The translations under genes and the position numbers were made by a program. Shown here one piece after another: positions 9,125 to 18,075 of a DNA stretch of 64,000 nucleotides; the first letter of the stretch is position 1; every line of letters begins with the position of its first letter. Source of the stretch: an uncultured Flavobacteriales bacterium (lineage in GTDB: Bacteria > Bacteroidota > Bacteroidia > Flavobacteriales_D > Sanyastnellaceae). The DNA lies in NCBI GenBank assembly GCA_905478325.1, contig CAJQIB010000008.1, positions 234,751-298,750 of the forward strand, in the 5' to 3' direction. The notes under the pieces are model-generated. The model was given only the letters and a program-made list of their open reading frames with translations, made no database searches and had not been told where the DNA came from.

Positions 9125-9783
9125 GCCTCCCCTTCCTCAGACGAGGTCGCCGACTCAGAGATTTCCTTTTCTACAGGTTCGGCAAAAAACCGCCGCTGTG
9201 AAATCAACAGCGTGATCACGCCAATCGATATCGCTGCATCCGCTAAATTCCAGATCGGCGGGAATATCTCATAAGAACGCATGCCATCAATCGGCCACCA
9301 CGAAGGCCACCGCGCCGTGAAATGGAACATGTCTACCACATTGCCCATTAGAATGGGAGCATACCCCCCTCCTTCACCTAAAAATTCCGCAATCAACCCC
9401 CATGAGCTGCGTGAAAACAAAGCACCATACACTGCACTGTCAATGATGTTCCCAATGGCCCCCGCCCAAATGAATGAAATGCATGCCAACAATCCCAAGT
9501 GCGCTCCATCTTTCAGCAAACGCTTTAAATAGAAGCCCAGCCCGACAGCCGCTACCAGTCGAAACGAGGTTAAAAGTAACTTTCCTGCCATGCCTGGGAG
9601 TGCCCACCCAAATGCCATACCTTCATTTTCAATGAATTGCAATTCAATCAACCCTGGAATTAAATCCCGTTGTTGACCAATCGAAAAAGACAGTTTAATC
9701 CAAATCTTGAGCACCTGGTCCGCCACCAACACCGGCAACACGATGGCTAGAAACCATCCTCCCAATGATTGAATGCGTCTCAA
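9121..9783 (-). CDS. lspA: Lipoprotein signal peptidase (signal peptidase II)
   Basis: Inner-membrane aspartyl protease that removes signal peptides from prolipoproteins; many predicted lipoproteins in this window would depend on it. It has 220 residues and four hydrophobic segments. The family motifs are ADQVLKIWIK near the N-terminus, the first catalytic Asp in GNIIDSAVYG and the second in IWNLADAAISIG. An insertion of about 40 residues between them (including FHFTARWPSWWPIDG) is typical of Bacteroidota. The start is a TTG three bases after the dksA-like stop; no in-frame ATG would keep the first membrane segment. It is the last gene of the ileS-dksA-lspA run. Confidence 0.92.
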   Translation of the reverse strand: MRRIQSLGGWFLAIVLPVLVADQVLKIWIKLSFSIGQQRDLIPGLIELQFIENEGMAFGWALPGMAGKLLLTSFRLVAAVGLGFYLKRLLKDGAHLGLLACISFIWAGAIGNIIDSAVYGALFSRSSWGLIAEFLGEGGGYAPILMGNVVDMFHFTARWPSWWPIDGMRSYEIFPPIWNLADAAISIGVITLLISQRRFFAEPVEKEISESATSSEEGEA

Positions 9784-9786
9784 GGG

Positions 9787-10158
9787 TTACTGCTGGTTCT
9801 TGGCTTCGATGGACATCGTAGCGTGAGGGACCAAACGCAAACGTGCTTTAGGAATCAACTTCCCTGTGACCCGACAAAGGCCGTAGGTCTTGTTCTTGAT
9901 TCTAAGCTGTGCATTTTCTAGGTTTCGAATGAACTTCTCCTGACGTGATGCCAATTGAGCAGTTTCTTCCCGGCTCATGGTCTCCGAACCATCCTCCATC
10001 ATCTTGAATGTTGGTGAGGTGTCATCCGTTGTGTTGTCATCCTGATGCGAAAGCGCACGTTGAAGCTCCCCGTAATTATCACGTGCAACCTGCAATTTCT
10101 CTTGAATCAAAGCCTCAAATTCCTTGAGGTCTTTGTCCGTGTAGCGTGTTTCTGCCAT
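9787..10158 (-). CDS. DksA/TraR-family protein with degenerate zinc finger
   Basis: A 123-residue member of the DksA/TraR family, whose members bind RNA polymerase through its secondary channel and tune the stringent response. The N-terminal coiled coil covers about residues 8-90. The C-terminal globular part LCRVTGKLIPKARLRLVPHAT keeps only one of the four Cys zinc ligands (Cys95). This Cys-poor version is common in Flavobacteriia, so the fold probably stands without zinc. Acidic residues at the coiled-coil tip are present (DDNTTDDTSP). It lies 7 bp after ileS and 3 bp before lspA, so all three are probably one transcript. Confidence 0.85.
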   Translation of the reverse strand: MAETRYTDKDLKEFEALIQEKLQVARDNYGELQRALSHQDDNTTDDTSPTFKMMEDGSETMSREETAQLASRQEKFIRNLENAQLRIKNKTYGLCRVTGKLIPKARLRLVPHATMSIEAKNQQ

Positions 10159-10165
10159 GACGGTA

Positions 10166-13100
10166 TTATCTGTTCACTTTTTTCAAGGTCATCCATATCG
10201 TCTGACCATCATCTAAAATCACCTCTTCCTTTGAGTCCACTTCACTCCAGTGAATCTCATCGGCCAACGTCTCGGCCCGAATATAATCCATATTCAATGC
10301 AATCGCCTTTTGGATATCGTTTTCCGCCTTCAGCTGCACGACAATGCGGTCCGTTACTTCCAATCCTGTATCCTTTCGCATGTTTTGAATGCGATTGATC
10401 AATTCACGCGCGATTCCTTCAGAACGCAACGATTCATCGAGGACAATGTCCAATGCCACCGTCACACCTGAAGCACTTGCGACCAGCCAGCCTGGAATAT
10501 CTTCCGTTGAAATTTCAACATCCGTCAACAACACCTCTGCTGTTCCCAAGCCATCTGCCGGTTCAACCTCAATGCTTCCCGTCGACTCTAACCGCTCAAT
10601 TCCATCCGCATCAAGCGCTGAAACTGCAGTTGCCAATGACTTCATCCGCTTCCCAAATCGAGGCCCCAAGCTTTTAAAATCCGGTTTGATCCGCTTGACG
10701 ATGGTGACATCCGAGTCGTCTCCATCCCGTAAAATCTGCAATTCCTTGACATTGACTTCGCTCAAAATCAACGATTCGACCGCTTTCAACCTGCGTGCCA
10801 TGTCGTCGTTCAAAACAGGGACCAAAATCCTTCGTAAAGGCTGACGGACGCGCAGTTTCTCACGCTTTCGCAGCGATAAAACCTGTGAGGAGAGCTGCTG
10901 AGCCAAGGCCATTCGCGCTTCCAATTCCAAGTCAATCCACGCCTCGTGTACCTCGGGGAATGAGGTCAAGTGAACAGATTCCGTTTCTGTTGGATTGGCC
11001 AATCCCGCATTCAGATCTCGGAATAGACGATCCAAGTAAAACGGTGCAATGGGCGATCCTAGAATGGAGACCGTCTTCAAACATTCGACCAACGTTTGGT
11101 ACGCACTCATCTTATCGGCCGTCAGTTCGCCCTTCCAAAATCGCCGACGTGACAACCGAACATGCCAGTTGGACAATTCATCAATGGTGAAGGACTGGAT
11201 GGCCCTTGCAGCCTTTGTTGGCTCGAGGTCCTGGTAAGCTTGGTCGACTTCAGCGATTAAAGAATGCAACCGAGAAAGCACCCACCGATCAATTTCCGGA
11301 CGGTCTGCGTGAGCAATTGGTTCCTCCGAGCCGTTGTAGCCGTCGATATTCGCGTACAGCACCAAGAAATTGTACGTGTTGTGTAACGTTCCAAAGAACT
11401 TTCGCTGCACCTCGCCAATCCCATTTTCGTCAAACTTCAAGTTGTCCCATGGCTGCGCGTTGGAGATCATATACCAGCGGGTCGCATCCGCTCCGTATTT
11501 CTCTAAGGTGACAAATGGATCCACTCCATTGCCCAGTCGTTTGGACATCTTCAGTCCATTTTTGTCCAACACCAGACCATTGCTCACAACGCTCTTGTAC
11601 GCCACGGAATCGAACACCATGGTCGCAATGGCATGCAGGGTAAAAAACCAGCCACGTGTTTGGTCCACGCCCTCTGCAATAAAGTCAGCCGGGAATGCAC
11701 TTCCCTGATCAATTTTCTCTTTGTTTTCGAACGGATAATGCCACTGCGCATACGGCATGGATCCACTGTCAAACCAGACGTCGATCAAATCAGATTCACG
11801 GCGCATGGGTCGTCCATCCGCACTCTTTAACACCACCTCATCCACCTTGTGCTTGTGTAAGTCGAAGACGTCATAGTTCGATTTCGAAAAATCCCCCACC
11901 ACGAATTCGGTCAATGGATTTCGCTCCATCAAACCAGCGGAAACACTCTCATCGCAGCGCGTCTTCAACTCTTCAATCGAGCCAATACACACTTGCTCCA
12001 ATCCATCCTCCGTGCTCCAAATTGGAATGGGAATCCCCCAAAATCGAGAACGACTCAAATTCCAATCGTTCAAATTTTCCAACCATTTTCCGAACCGACC
12101 AGAGCCCGTGCTTGCTGGCTTCCAGCGAATGGTTTTATTCAACTCCTGCATCCGCTCTTTTGCAGCCGTCGAACGAATGAACCAACTGTCCAACGGATAG
12201 TACAAAATCGGTTTGTCTGTTCTCCAACAATGCGGGTAGTTGTGCTCGTACTTCTCGACGATAAATGCTTGTCCCCTCTCTTTCAAAAGAATGGCAATTT
12301 CAACATCCACCGAACGTTCAGGAGCGGTGCCTTCAGGATAAAACTCTTGTTTTACATACCGTCCTGCAAAAGGACCAATCCCTTCCCGAATCCGTCCCTG
12401 CATGTCCACTAGCGGAACACCGTGTCCCATCCCATCGTCCACCAGCATCGGTGGAACTCCAGCGGCTTGAGCAACACGTGCATCGTCAGCTCCGAAAGTT
12501 GGCGCGGTATGGACGATCCCGGTTCCATCCTCCGTGGTTACAAAGTCCCCCGGAATAATCTGGAAGGCACCGGCTACGCCGTCCATCGGCTCAGCCCAAT
12601 CGAACAAAGGTTCATAGCGTTCTCCGCACAAGTCTGCTCCTACGACGTGAGCCAATACCTCATGTTCTGGAGCATTTTTTCCGCCAAACTGCTTGGAAAG
12701 CAATGATTCCGCTAAGACCACCAATCCCTTGGTTTCGGTATACCGATTGGTGGTGGAAACCAGGACATACATGATCTTCGGACCAACCGTCAACGCCGTA
12801 TTCGAAGACAATGTCCAAGGAGTCGTGGTCCACGCCAAAAAATCCACTGGCAACTCCGCCAGCGCTGTCCGTTTTTCTGGTGCAATGTGCTCACGCAACC
12901 GAGCCGCTGACTCCGGCAATGCTCTGAATTGGGCCACCACAGTCGTATCCTTCACATCCTGATATGCGCCGGGTTGATTCAATTCATGTGTGCTCAACCC
13001 TGTCCCCGCAGCAGGGCTGTATGGCTGAATGGTATAGCCCTTATACAGCAGCCCCTTGTCATTCATTTGTTTGATTAACCACCAAACACTTTCAATGTAT

Positions 13101-13582
13101 TTATTCTCATAGGTGACATACGGCGTTTCCATGTCCACCCAATACCCCATTTTCAGCGTGAGGTCATTCCAAATGTCTGTATACCGCATCACCGCTTTGC
13201 GACACGCATCATTGTATTCTTCAACAGATAGCTTAACTCCGATGTCTTCCTTGGTAATCCCCAGCTCTTTTTCAACGCCAAGCTCAACAGGAAGACCGTG
13301 GGTGTCCCAACCGGCCTTGCGCTCTACACGGTATCCCTTGAGGGTATGAAATCGACAGAAAATGTCCTTGATCGCCCGGGCCATGACATGATGAATGCCG
13401 GGTTTCCCGTTGGCTGAAGGCGGACCCTCAAAGAAAACATAGGGCCGATCAGCCGGTCGAGAATCGATGCTTTTCTGGAACGTATTCTCGCGCTCCCAAT
13501 CACTTAAAATTGATTGTGCGATTTCAGGCAAGTTCAAACTGCCCCGTTCGGGAAATGAATTCGGATGGAGTGACTTGGACAT
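10166..13582 (-). CDS. ileS: Isoleucyl-tRNA synthetase, type 2, with GIHH signature
   Basis: Charges tRNA-Ile with isoleucine. The 1138-residue length and long C-terminal part fit type 2 (eukaryote-like) IleRS, which generally tolerates mupirocin. The class I HIGH element reads NGKPGIHHVMAR, so residues 62-65 are Gly-Ile-His-His instead of His-x-Gly-His. The second signature is normal (GLKMSKRLGNGVDP). The CP1 editing domain is recognisable (VDFLAWTTTPWTLSSNTAL). Tryptophan- and aspartate-bearing DVWFDSGSMPYAQWHYP precedes the KMSKR loop. It is the first gene of ileS-dksA-lspA. A small inverted repeat lies in the leader. Confidence 0.95.
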   Translation of the reverse strand: MSKSLHPNSFPERGSLNLPEIAQSILSDWERENTFQKSIDSRPADRPYVFFEGPPSANGKPGIHHVMARAIKDIFCRFHTLKGYRVERKAGWDTHGLPVELGVEKELGITKEDIGVKLSVEEYNDACRKAVMRYTDIWNDLTLKMGYWVDMETPYVTYENKYIESVWWLIKQMNDKGLLYKGYTIQPYSPAAGTGLSTHELNQPGAYQDVKDTTVVAQFRALPESAARLREHIAPEKRTALAELPVDFLAWTTTPWTLSSNTALTVGPKIMYVLVSTTNRYTETKGLVVLAESLLSKQFGGKNAPEHEVLAHVVGADLCGERYEPLFDWAEPMDGVAGAFQIIPGDFVTTEDGTGIVHTAPTFGADDARVAQAAGVPPMLVDDGMGHGVPLVDMQGRIREGIGPFAGRYVKQEFYPEGTAPERSVDVEIAILLKERGQAFIVEKYEHNYPHCWRTDKPILYYPLDSWFIRSTAAKERMQELNKTIRWKPASTGSGRFGKWLENLNDWNLSRSRFWGIPIPIWSTEDGLEQVCIGSIEELKTRCDESVSAGLMERNPLTEFVVGDFSKSNYDVFDLHKHKVDEVVLKSADGRPMRRESDLIDVWFDSGSMPYAQWHYPFENKEKIDQGSAFPADFIAEGVDQTRGWFFTLHAIATMVFDSVAYKSVVSNGLVLDKNGLKMSKRLGNGVDPFVTLEKYGADATRWYMISNAQPWDNLKFDENGIGEVQRKFFGTLHNTYNFLVLYANIDGYNGSEEPIAHADRPEIDRWVLSRLHSLIAEVDQAYQDLEPTKAARAIQSFTIDELSNWHVRLSRRRFWKGELTADKMSAYQTLVECLKTVSILGSPIAPFYLDRLFRDLNAGLANPTETESVHLTSFPEVHEAWIDLELEARMALAQQLSSQVLSLRKREKLRVRQPLRRILVPVLNDDMARRLKAVESLILSEVNVKELQILRDGDDSDVTIVKRIKPDFKSLGPRFGKRMKSLATAVSALDADGIERLESTGSIEVEPADGLGTAEVLLTDVEISTEDIPGWLVASASGVTVALDIVLDESLRSEGIARELINRIQNMRKDTGLEVTDRIVVQLKAENDIQKAIALNMDYIRAETLADEIHWSEVDSKEEVILDDGQTIWMTLKKVNR

Positions 13583-13601
13583 GGGATGCGCTATTCGATA
13601 A

Positions 13602-13617
13602 CACCTGCATTCAGGTG
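13602..13617. other. Small inverted repeat between pyk and ileS
   Basis: CACCTG-CATT-CAGGTG is a perfect six-base inverted repeat. On the minus strand it lies after pyk and before ileS, with no U-run after it, so it is a poor intrinsic terminator. It may fold near the 5' end of the ileS mRNA. Confidence 0.35.
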
Positions 13618-13620
13618 CCG

Positions 13621-13628
13621 CGAAGATA
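13621..13628 (-). promoter_or_regulatory. Candidate ileS -7 element
   Basis: The minus strand reads TATCTTCG, one base off TAnnTTTG. A TTTG sits about 15-16 bases upstream, which is short for the usual -33 spacing. If used, transcription would begin inside the adjacent inverted repeat. Confidence 0.3.
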
Positions 13629-13664
13629 ACAATGCAACAGCTGCAAACGAATGAAGTCCGAAGC

Positions 13665-15083
13665 TTATACTTGGCTCAATTTCACCATGTTCGTCATGCC
13701 GGCCTCGGCAATTGGCATACTCGCCAAGTGGACAACCATATCTCCCGTTTCAACCTGCCCAAGCTTTGTCAGTTCGAACTTGATATCTGCGATGGTGTGA
13801 TCTGTACTCACCATTTTCTGATAGGGATACGCTGTAACACCCCAAACCAAAGCCATTTGGCCCAGAATTTTCTTGTTCGCTGTGAACATGTAAATATGTG
13901 CTTTCGGCCGCTGGCTTGAAACCTGGATCGCCGTATAGCCGCTAAACGTCATGGTTACTATTGCTTTGGCCTCGACACGCTTTGCCAATCGACATGCATT
14001 GTAGCACATACTATCGCTGACAAATCGTTCATCACTTTTGCTCAAAGGGGGGCGTTCATAGTAGTACATGCCGTCATGGACTTCCATAGACTCTACGATC
14101 AGCGTCATGGCCGAAACCGCTTCCACAGGATATGCTCCGACCGATGTCTCAGCACTGAGCATCACAGCATCCGCTCCATCCAAAACAGCGTTGGCAACAT
14201 CATTGACTTCAGCCCTTGTCGGAACAGCACTTTCAATCATGGACTCCATCATCTGTGTTGCCACGATTACGGGGCGTCCAATGGCCATGCAGCGACGGAT
14301 AATGTCCTTTTGCACCATGGGCACTTCTTGCATCGGAATCTCCACACCAAGATCTCCACGCGCCACCATCACAGCATCGGTTGCTTCTAGGATCGCATCC
14401 AAATCTTCCAACGCTTCTGGCTTCTCTATTTTCGCAATGATCCGAGCATGCTTGCCGGCTTTTTGTATCAAGCCACGCAATTCGTGGATGTCAGCGGCAT
14501 TGCGCACAAAGGACAATCCAATCCAATCAACATCTTGTTCCAATGCGAAGTCCAAGTCGCTTGCGTCTTTGGGCGTGATACAGGGCAATGAAATCGCTGT
14601 AGAAGGAAGATTAATGCCCTTTCTTGGCTTCAGCACACCGCCATGGATGACTTTACACGTTACGGCATCTTTTCCATTGGTCTCCACCACATGCAACCGC
14701 AACTTCCCATCGTCCAACAGCACGGGTTCACCAGCCTGAACGTCTCGGGCAAATTCCGCGTAATTCGTAAACACTTCATTTCCTGATCCCACACCGTTAC
14801 CGGTACGAATGGTAACGGTTTCACCAGTGACCAAGTCCATTTTTCCTCCCTCGATATCACCTACACGTAATTTTGGACCCTGCAAGTCAGCAAGCAAAGC
14901 GGTATGGGTACCTAATTTCTCATCGACAGCACGAATGGCCTTAACGGTTGCTCCATGTACCGCGTATTCTCCATGAGAAAAGTTCAATCGCGCCACGTTC
15001 ATTCCAGCCTGAATCAATTGCGTCAAAACCGCTTCTGATGAAGAGGCGGGACCCATGGTTGCCACTATTTTCGTTCGTTTCAT
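13665..15083 (-). CDS. pyk: Pyruvate kinase
   Basis: Final glycolytic step, phosphoenolpyruvate plus ADP to pyruvate plus ATP. It has 472 residues. The N-terminus MKRTKIVATMGPASSSEAVL is typical. The barrel contains the signature ARIIAKIEKPEALEDLDAIL, with the catalytic lysine, and MVARGDLGVEIPMQEVP. The B domain (about 70-165) and the C-terminal regulatory domain are present. It overlaps the upstream IPExxxVDY gene by 4 bp (ATGA), ending the acpP-fabF-rnc operon. Confidence 0.95.
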   Translation of the reverse strand: MKRTKIVATMGPASSSEAVLTQLIQAGMNVARLNFSHGEYAVHGATVKAIRAVDEKLGTHTALLADLQGPKLRVGDIEGGKMDLVTGETVTIRTGNGVGSGNEVFTNYAEFARDVQAGEPVLLDDGKLRLHVVETNGKDAVTCKVIHGGVLKPRKGINLPSTAISLPCITPKDASDLDFALEQDVDWIGLSFVRNAADIHELRGLIQKAGKHARIIAKIEKPEALEDLDAILEATDAVMVARGDLGVEIPMQEVPMVQKDIIRRCMAIGRPVIVATQMMESMIESAVPTRAEVNDVANAVLDGADAVMLSAETSVGAYPVEAVSAMTLIVESMEVHDGMYYYERPPLSKSDERFVSDSMCYNACRLAKRVEAKAIVTMTFSGYTAIQVSSQRPKAHIYMFTANKKILGQMALVWGVTAYPYQKMVSTDHTIADIKFELTKLGQVETGDMVVHLASMPIAEAGMTNMVKLSQV

Positions 15084-15550
15084 TTTTTTTCGTTTCCTTC
15101 CAAATGCAGGCTGCTCGTTTCAGCCAAGTCAAGCAAAGCAAGATGTTCCATCGCTCCTGAATGAAGCGGGTCTAACATCTGCGTATACACAACGGCCGAA
15201 CAGCTTTTTAACTTTGACAGCCATTCATCTCCCGACAATCCCCCCTCGCCAATTTGAAGCAAGTAATCCAATTGAGCTGCTCCTTGAAACCGTGCAAGCA
15301 CCCCCGAAGGAGTCCGGTTTTCAATCAATGCTACCGAGCAAGAAGATGAATGGGACTCGTCCACATAGCGATATACCACGTGATTCGTCGATTCCTTGCG
15401 TTGAGGAACATTCAAAACCTTGAAAAATTGCAACTGCCAGCCCAACAAACCATTTAGCTCCCACGTCAACCGGTGCGGAGGCAAGTGACTTCCGATCCCA
15501 ATCAACTCAAAATCACATGCATCTGCAAAATCTGCTTCTAGCCACTGCAT
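15080..15550 (-). CDS. IPExxxVDY family protein
   Basis: A small soluble protein of about 156 residues of unknown function that in Flavobacteriia is almost always encoded between rnc and pyk; assignment rests mainly on this position. The usual IPExxxVDY motif appears only in diverged form, around VPQRKESTNHVVYRYVDES (about 47-65). No signal peptide or membrane segment is seen. The start is the ATG after a TTG. Co-transcription with rnc and pyk suggests a link to RNA or glycolytic regulation, but that is speculation. Confidence 0.75.
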   Translation of the reverse strand: MQWLEADFADACDFELIGIGSHLPPHRLTWELNGLLGWQLQFFKVLNVPQRKESTNHVVYRYVDESHSSSCSVALIENRTPSGVLARFQGAAQLDYLLQIGEGGLSGDEWLSKLKSCSAVVYTQMLDPLHSGAMEHLALLDLAETSSLHLEGNEKK

Positions 15551-15593
15551 CAACGCGAATATACCGCGAGGTACGGACTTCCTTCAACCAACA

Positions 15594-16463
15594 CTACTGT
15601 TTTTGAGAAGATTGGTCCGAACCGGATGGACGGCGGCGGCGATTGGACGAACGTTTCCGCTGAGGCGAAGGTGCACCGTCCTGCTCATCACCCTGAGCTG
15701 GGGGTTCTTTCTTCAATCCGGGGTTCTCTGATTTCTCCGCATCAAACACCGATCGCCAAGCACCGCGAGCAGCACGCTGTTCCGCAGATTTCTTAGAACT
15801 GCCCGTACCTGAACCTCGTTTGACCTCGTCAAGCAATGCCACCACGTCGTAACGTGTCTTGCCCTTCACGTGATATTCTCGCTTCACCTCAAATGCCAAC
15901 TTCACTTTTTCTCTTTGCGCCCAGTGATGCAATTTCGATTTGAAATCCACTGTTTCGTGGACTTTATGATCCGCTCCATGCCTTTTGAGCATGCGCATCA
16001 CCGCACGGCTTGTTTTTTCATACCCATGATCCAAGTATATCGCACCGATCAGGGCCTCTAACGCATTTCCTACAACGGAAGAGTGCACATCATTCCTTCG
16101 CATTTTGCTTCGGATCAAGGCCCCTAACTCCATGTTTGTTCCCACCAAGTTCAACGTTTCACGGTTGACCATCTTGGATTTACGTTGGGTTAAGCTTCCT
16201 TCTTGCTCGTCGGGAAATGCATCATACAGGAATCGCGCGACCACCAGATCAAGTGCGGTATCACCCAAAAATTCCAAGCGTTCATTGCTTCGCAATCCCG
16301 TGGTATCTCCATCGAGCATTGACGCATGTGTCAAAGCCTCGTCGTACAGTTGAATTTTACGGATCCGCAAGCCAAACTCCTTGCGAACCAATTGGCGAAT
16401 GGTCTGAGGGGTCTCTTTCCAAAAAACCAAACGGTCCAGTACACGGGATGGCCTATTGGTCAT
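15594..16463 (-). CDS. rnc: Ribonuclease III
   Basis: Double-strand-specific endoribonuclease that matures rRNA and processes structured mRNAs. It has 289 residues. The nuclease domain (about 15-165) carries the signature NERLEFLGDTALDLVVA with the acidic metal ligands and a second acidic site in NALEALIGAIYLDHG. The dsRNA-binding domain (about 170-240) ends in the SSKKSAEQRAARGAW motif. A basic, Ser/Arg-rich tail of about 45 residues (QRKRSSNRRRRPS) is an extra. It starts 3 bp after fabF in the fatty acid-RNA-glycolysis operon. Confidence 0.94.
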   Translation of the reverse strand: MTNRPSRVLDRLVFWKETPQTIRQLVRKEFGLRIRKIQLYDEALTHASMLDGDTTGLRSNERLEFLGDTALDLVVARFLYDAFPDEQEGSLTQRKSKMVNRETLNLVGTNMELGALIRSKMRRNDVHSSVVGNALEALIGAIYLDHGYEKTSRAVMRMLKRHGADHKVHETVDFKSKLHHWAQREKVKLAFEVKREYHVKGKTRYDVVALLDEVKRGSGTGSSKKSAEQRAARGAWRSVFDAEKSENPGLKKEPPAQGDEQDGAPSPQRKRSSNRRRRPSGSDQSSQKQ

Positions 16464-16466
16464 CCA

Positions 16467-17726
16467 TCAAGGTTGGTATTCCTTGAATAAAACAGACGCA
16501 TTGTGTCCTCCGAAACCAAATGTGTTGCAGAGCGCAGCACGGACCTTTCGATGCTTCGCTTTGTTCAAGGTGAAGTCTAGTTTCTGATCCAAACCTTCGT
16601 CAGGAAACTCAAAGTTGATGGTCGGAGGAATGACGCCGTGTTTAATCGCCAAGATGCACGCAATCCCCTCAATCGCACCTGCGGCTCCTAAAAGGTGGCC
16701 TGTCATCGACTTGGTAGAACTGATATTCAGATTGTAGGCATGCTCGCCAAAGACTCCTTGAATCGCTAAAGTCTCCGCAATGTCTCCGAGTGGAGTAGAC
16801 GTACCATGAACGTTCACGTAGTCCACATCAGCCGGTGACATTTCAGCATCATCCATTGCTGCCTTCATGACATTCTTTGCGCCCAGGCCTTGTGGATGGG
16901 GAGCTGTAATGTGATGCGCATCTGCGCTCATTCCACCGCCAACCATTTCGCAATAAATCTGAGCGCCACGGGCAATGGCGTGCTCATACTCCTCTAAAAT
17001 AATCGCTCCACCCCCTTCGCCTAAAACGAATCCATCTCGTGTTGCGTCAAAAGGACGAGATGCACGAGCCGGATCATCATTTCGCGTCGAAAGTGCTTTC
17101 AATGCATTGAAGCCTCCAATTCCGCCCTCGGTAATCGCTGCCTCGGAACCTCCGGTAACCATTACCTCTGCCTTGCCTAATCGGATGTAATTGAACGCGT
17201 CAATCATGGCGTTGGTGCCACTAGCACAAGCAGAAACCGTACAAAAGTTCGGGCCACGGAATCCGTGGCGTATGCTGATATGACCGGCCGCGATATCCGA
17301 AATCATCATGGGGATGAAAAACGGGCTAAAACGCGGTACACCCCCACTCTCATGGAAGTTCAATGCCTCATTCATAAACGTTTGGAAACCTCCAATCCCA
17401 GAGCCCCAAATCACTCCAACACGATCATGATCGACATTGGGTTCTTCTCCATCAAGTCCAGCATCGGCCAATGCCTCGTCGGAGCATGCAATTGCATACT
17501 GCGCAAACAAGTCCATTTTTCGAGATTCTTTGCGGTGCAGAAACTGAGAAACGTCAAAGTCTTTCACTTCGCAGGCAAACTGCGTCTTGAAATTGGTCGC
17601 GTCAAACTTGGTAATGTCAGCCGCACCACTCGTGCCATTGACCAAACCTTGCCAAAACGATTGTACATCATTTCCTATGGGCGTAACTGCCCCTAGACCT
17701 GTAACGACTACCCTTTTGAGCTCCAT
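16467..17726 (-). CDS. fabF: Beta-ketoacyl-ACP synthase II
   Basis: Elongating condensing enzyme of type II fatty acid synthesis, 419 residues. The Cys-His-His triad is clear: TVSACASGTNAM (nucleophilic Cys), VNVHGTSTPLGD and STKSMTGHLLGAAGA. The N-terminus MELKRVVVTGLGAVTPIGND and the C-terminal NTFGFGGHNASVLF are canonical. It lies 12 bp after acpP, its carrier-protein partner. Confidence 0.96.
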   Translation of the reverse strand: MELKRVVVTGLGAVTPIGNDVQSFWQGLVNGTSGAADITKFDATNFKTQFACEVKDFDVSQFLHRKESRKMDLFAQYAIACSDEALADAGLDGEEPNVDHDRVGVIWGSGIGGFQTFMNEALNFHESGGVPRFSPFFIPMMISDIAAGHISIRHGFRGPNFCTVSACASGTNAMIDAFNYIRLGKAEVMVTGGSEAAITEGGIGGFNALKALSTRNDDPARASRPFDATRDGFVLGEGGGAIILEEYEHAIARGAQIYCEMVGGGMSADAHHITAPHPQGLGAKNVMKAAMDDAEMSPADVDYVNVHGTSTPLGDIAETLAIQGVFGEHAYNLNISSTKSMTGHLLGAAGAIEGIACILAIKHGVIPPTINFEFPDEGLDQKLDFTLNKAKHRKVRAALCNTFGFGGHNASVLFKEYQP

Positions 17727-17738
17727 CTAGAGCCGGGT

Positions 17739-17975
17739 TTATTTAACGGTCGCTGAGATGTATTCCACTGCCTGTCCAACGGTGCTGATTTTCTCAGCCT
17801 GATCGTCCGGAATGGCAATGTTGAATTCTTTCTCAAACTCCATGATGAGTTCTACTGTATCCAAGGAGTCAGCTCCGAGGTCGTTCGTGAAACTTGCTTC
17901 CAAGTTGACTTCTCCAGCATCTACTCCCAACTTATCGACGATAATCGCCGTTACTTTTTCTTGAATCTCAGACAT
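17739..17975 (-). CDS. acpP: Acyl carrier protein
   Basis: A 78-residue acidic carrier for fatty acyl intermediates. The phosphopantetheine-bearing Ser is in the motif [17 protein letters not shown]. It opens the leftward operon acpP-fabF-rnc-IPExxxVDY-pyk. The roughly 100 bp upstream contain a TTACTTTG box (candidate -7). Confidence 0.96.
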   Translation of the reverse strand: MSEIQEKVTAIIVDKLGVDAGEVNLEASFTNDLGADSLDTVELIMEFEKEFNIAIPDDQAEKISTVGQAVEYISATVK

Positions 17976-17997
17976 AGCTTAGCTGTTTTTCGGGGCG

Positions 17998-18005
17998 CAA
18001 AGTAA
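17998..18005 (-). promoter_or_regulatory. Candidate acpP -7 element
   Basis: The minus strand carries TTACTTTG about 22 bases before the acpP ATG, one base from TAnnTTTG. No well-spaced TTG -33 box was found, so support is weak. Confidence 0.3.
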
Positions 18006-18075
18006 CCAATTACAATTTGAACCATCTAACGTTTTCGTCATCTTTTCTCGATATCGTTGAAAATTCCATGTTGAA

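Noticed and set aside
14068..14739. 223-residue plus-strand frame opposite pyk
   Set aside because: Entirely antisense to a well-conserved gene; low-complexity Ser/Thr/Ala composition.
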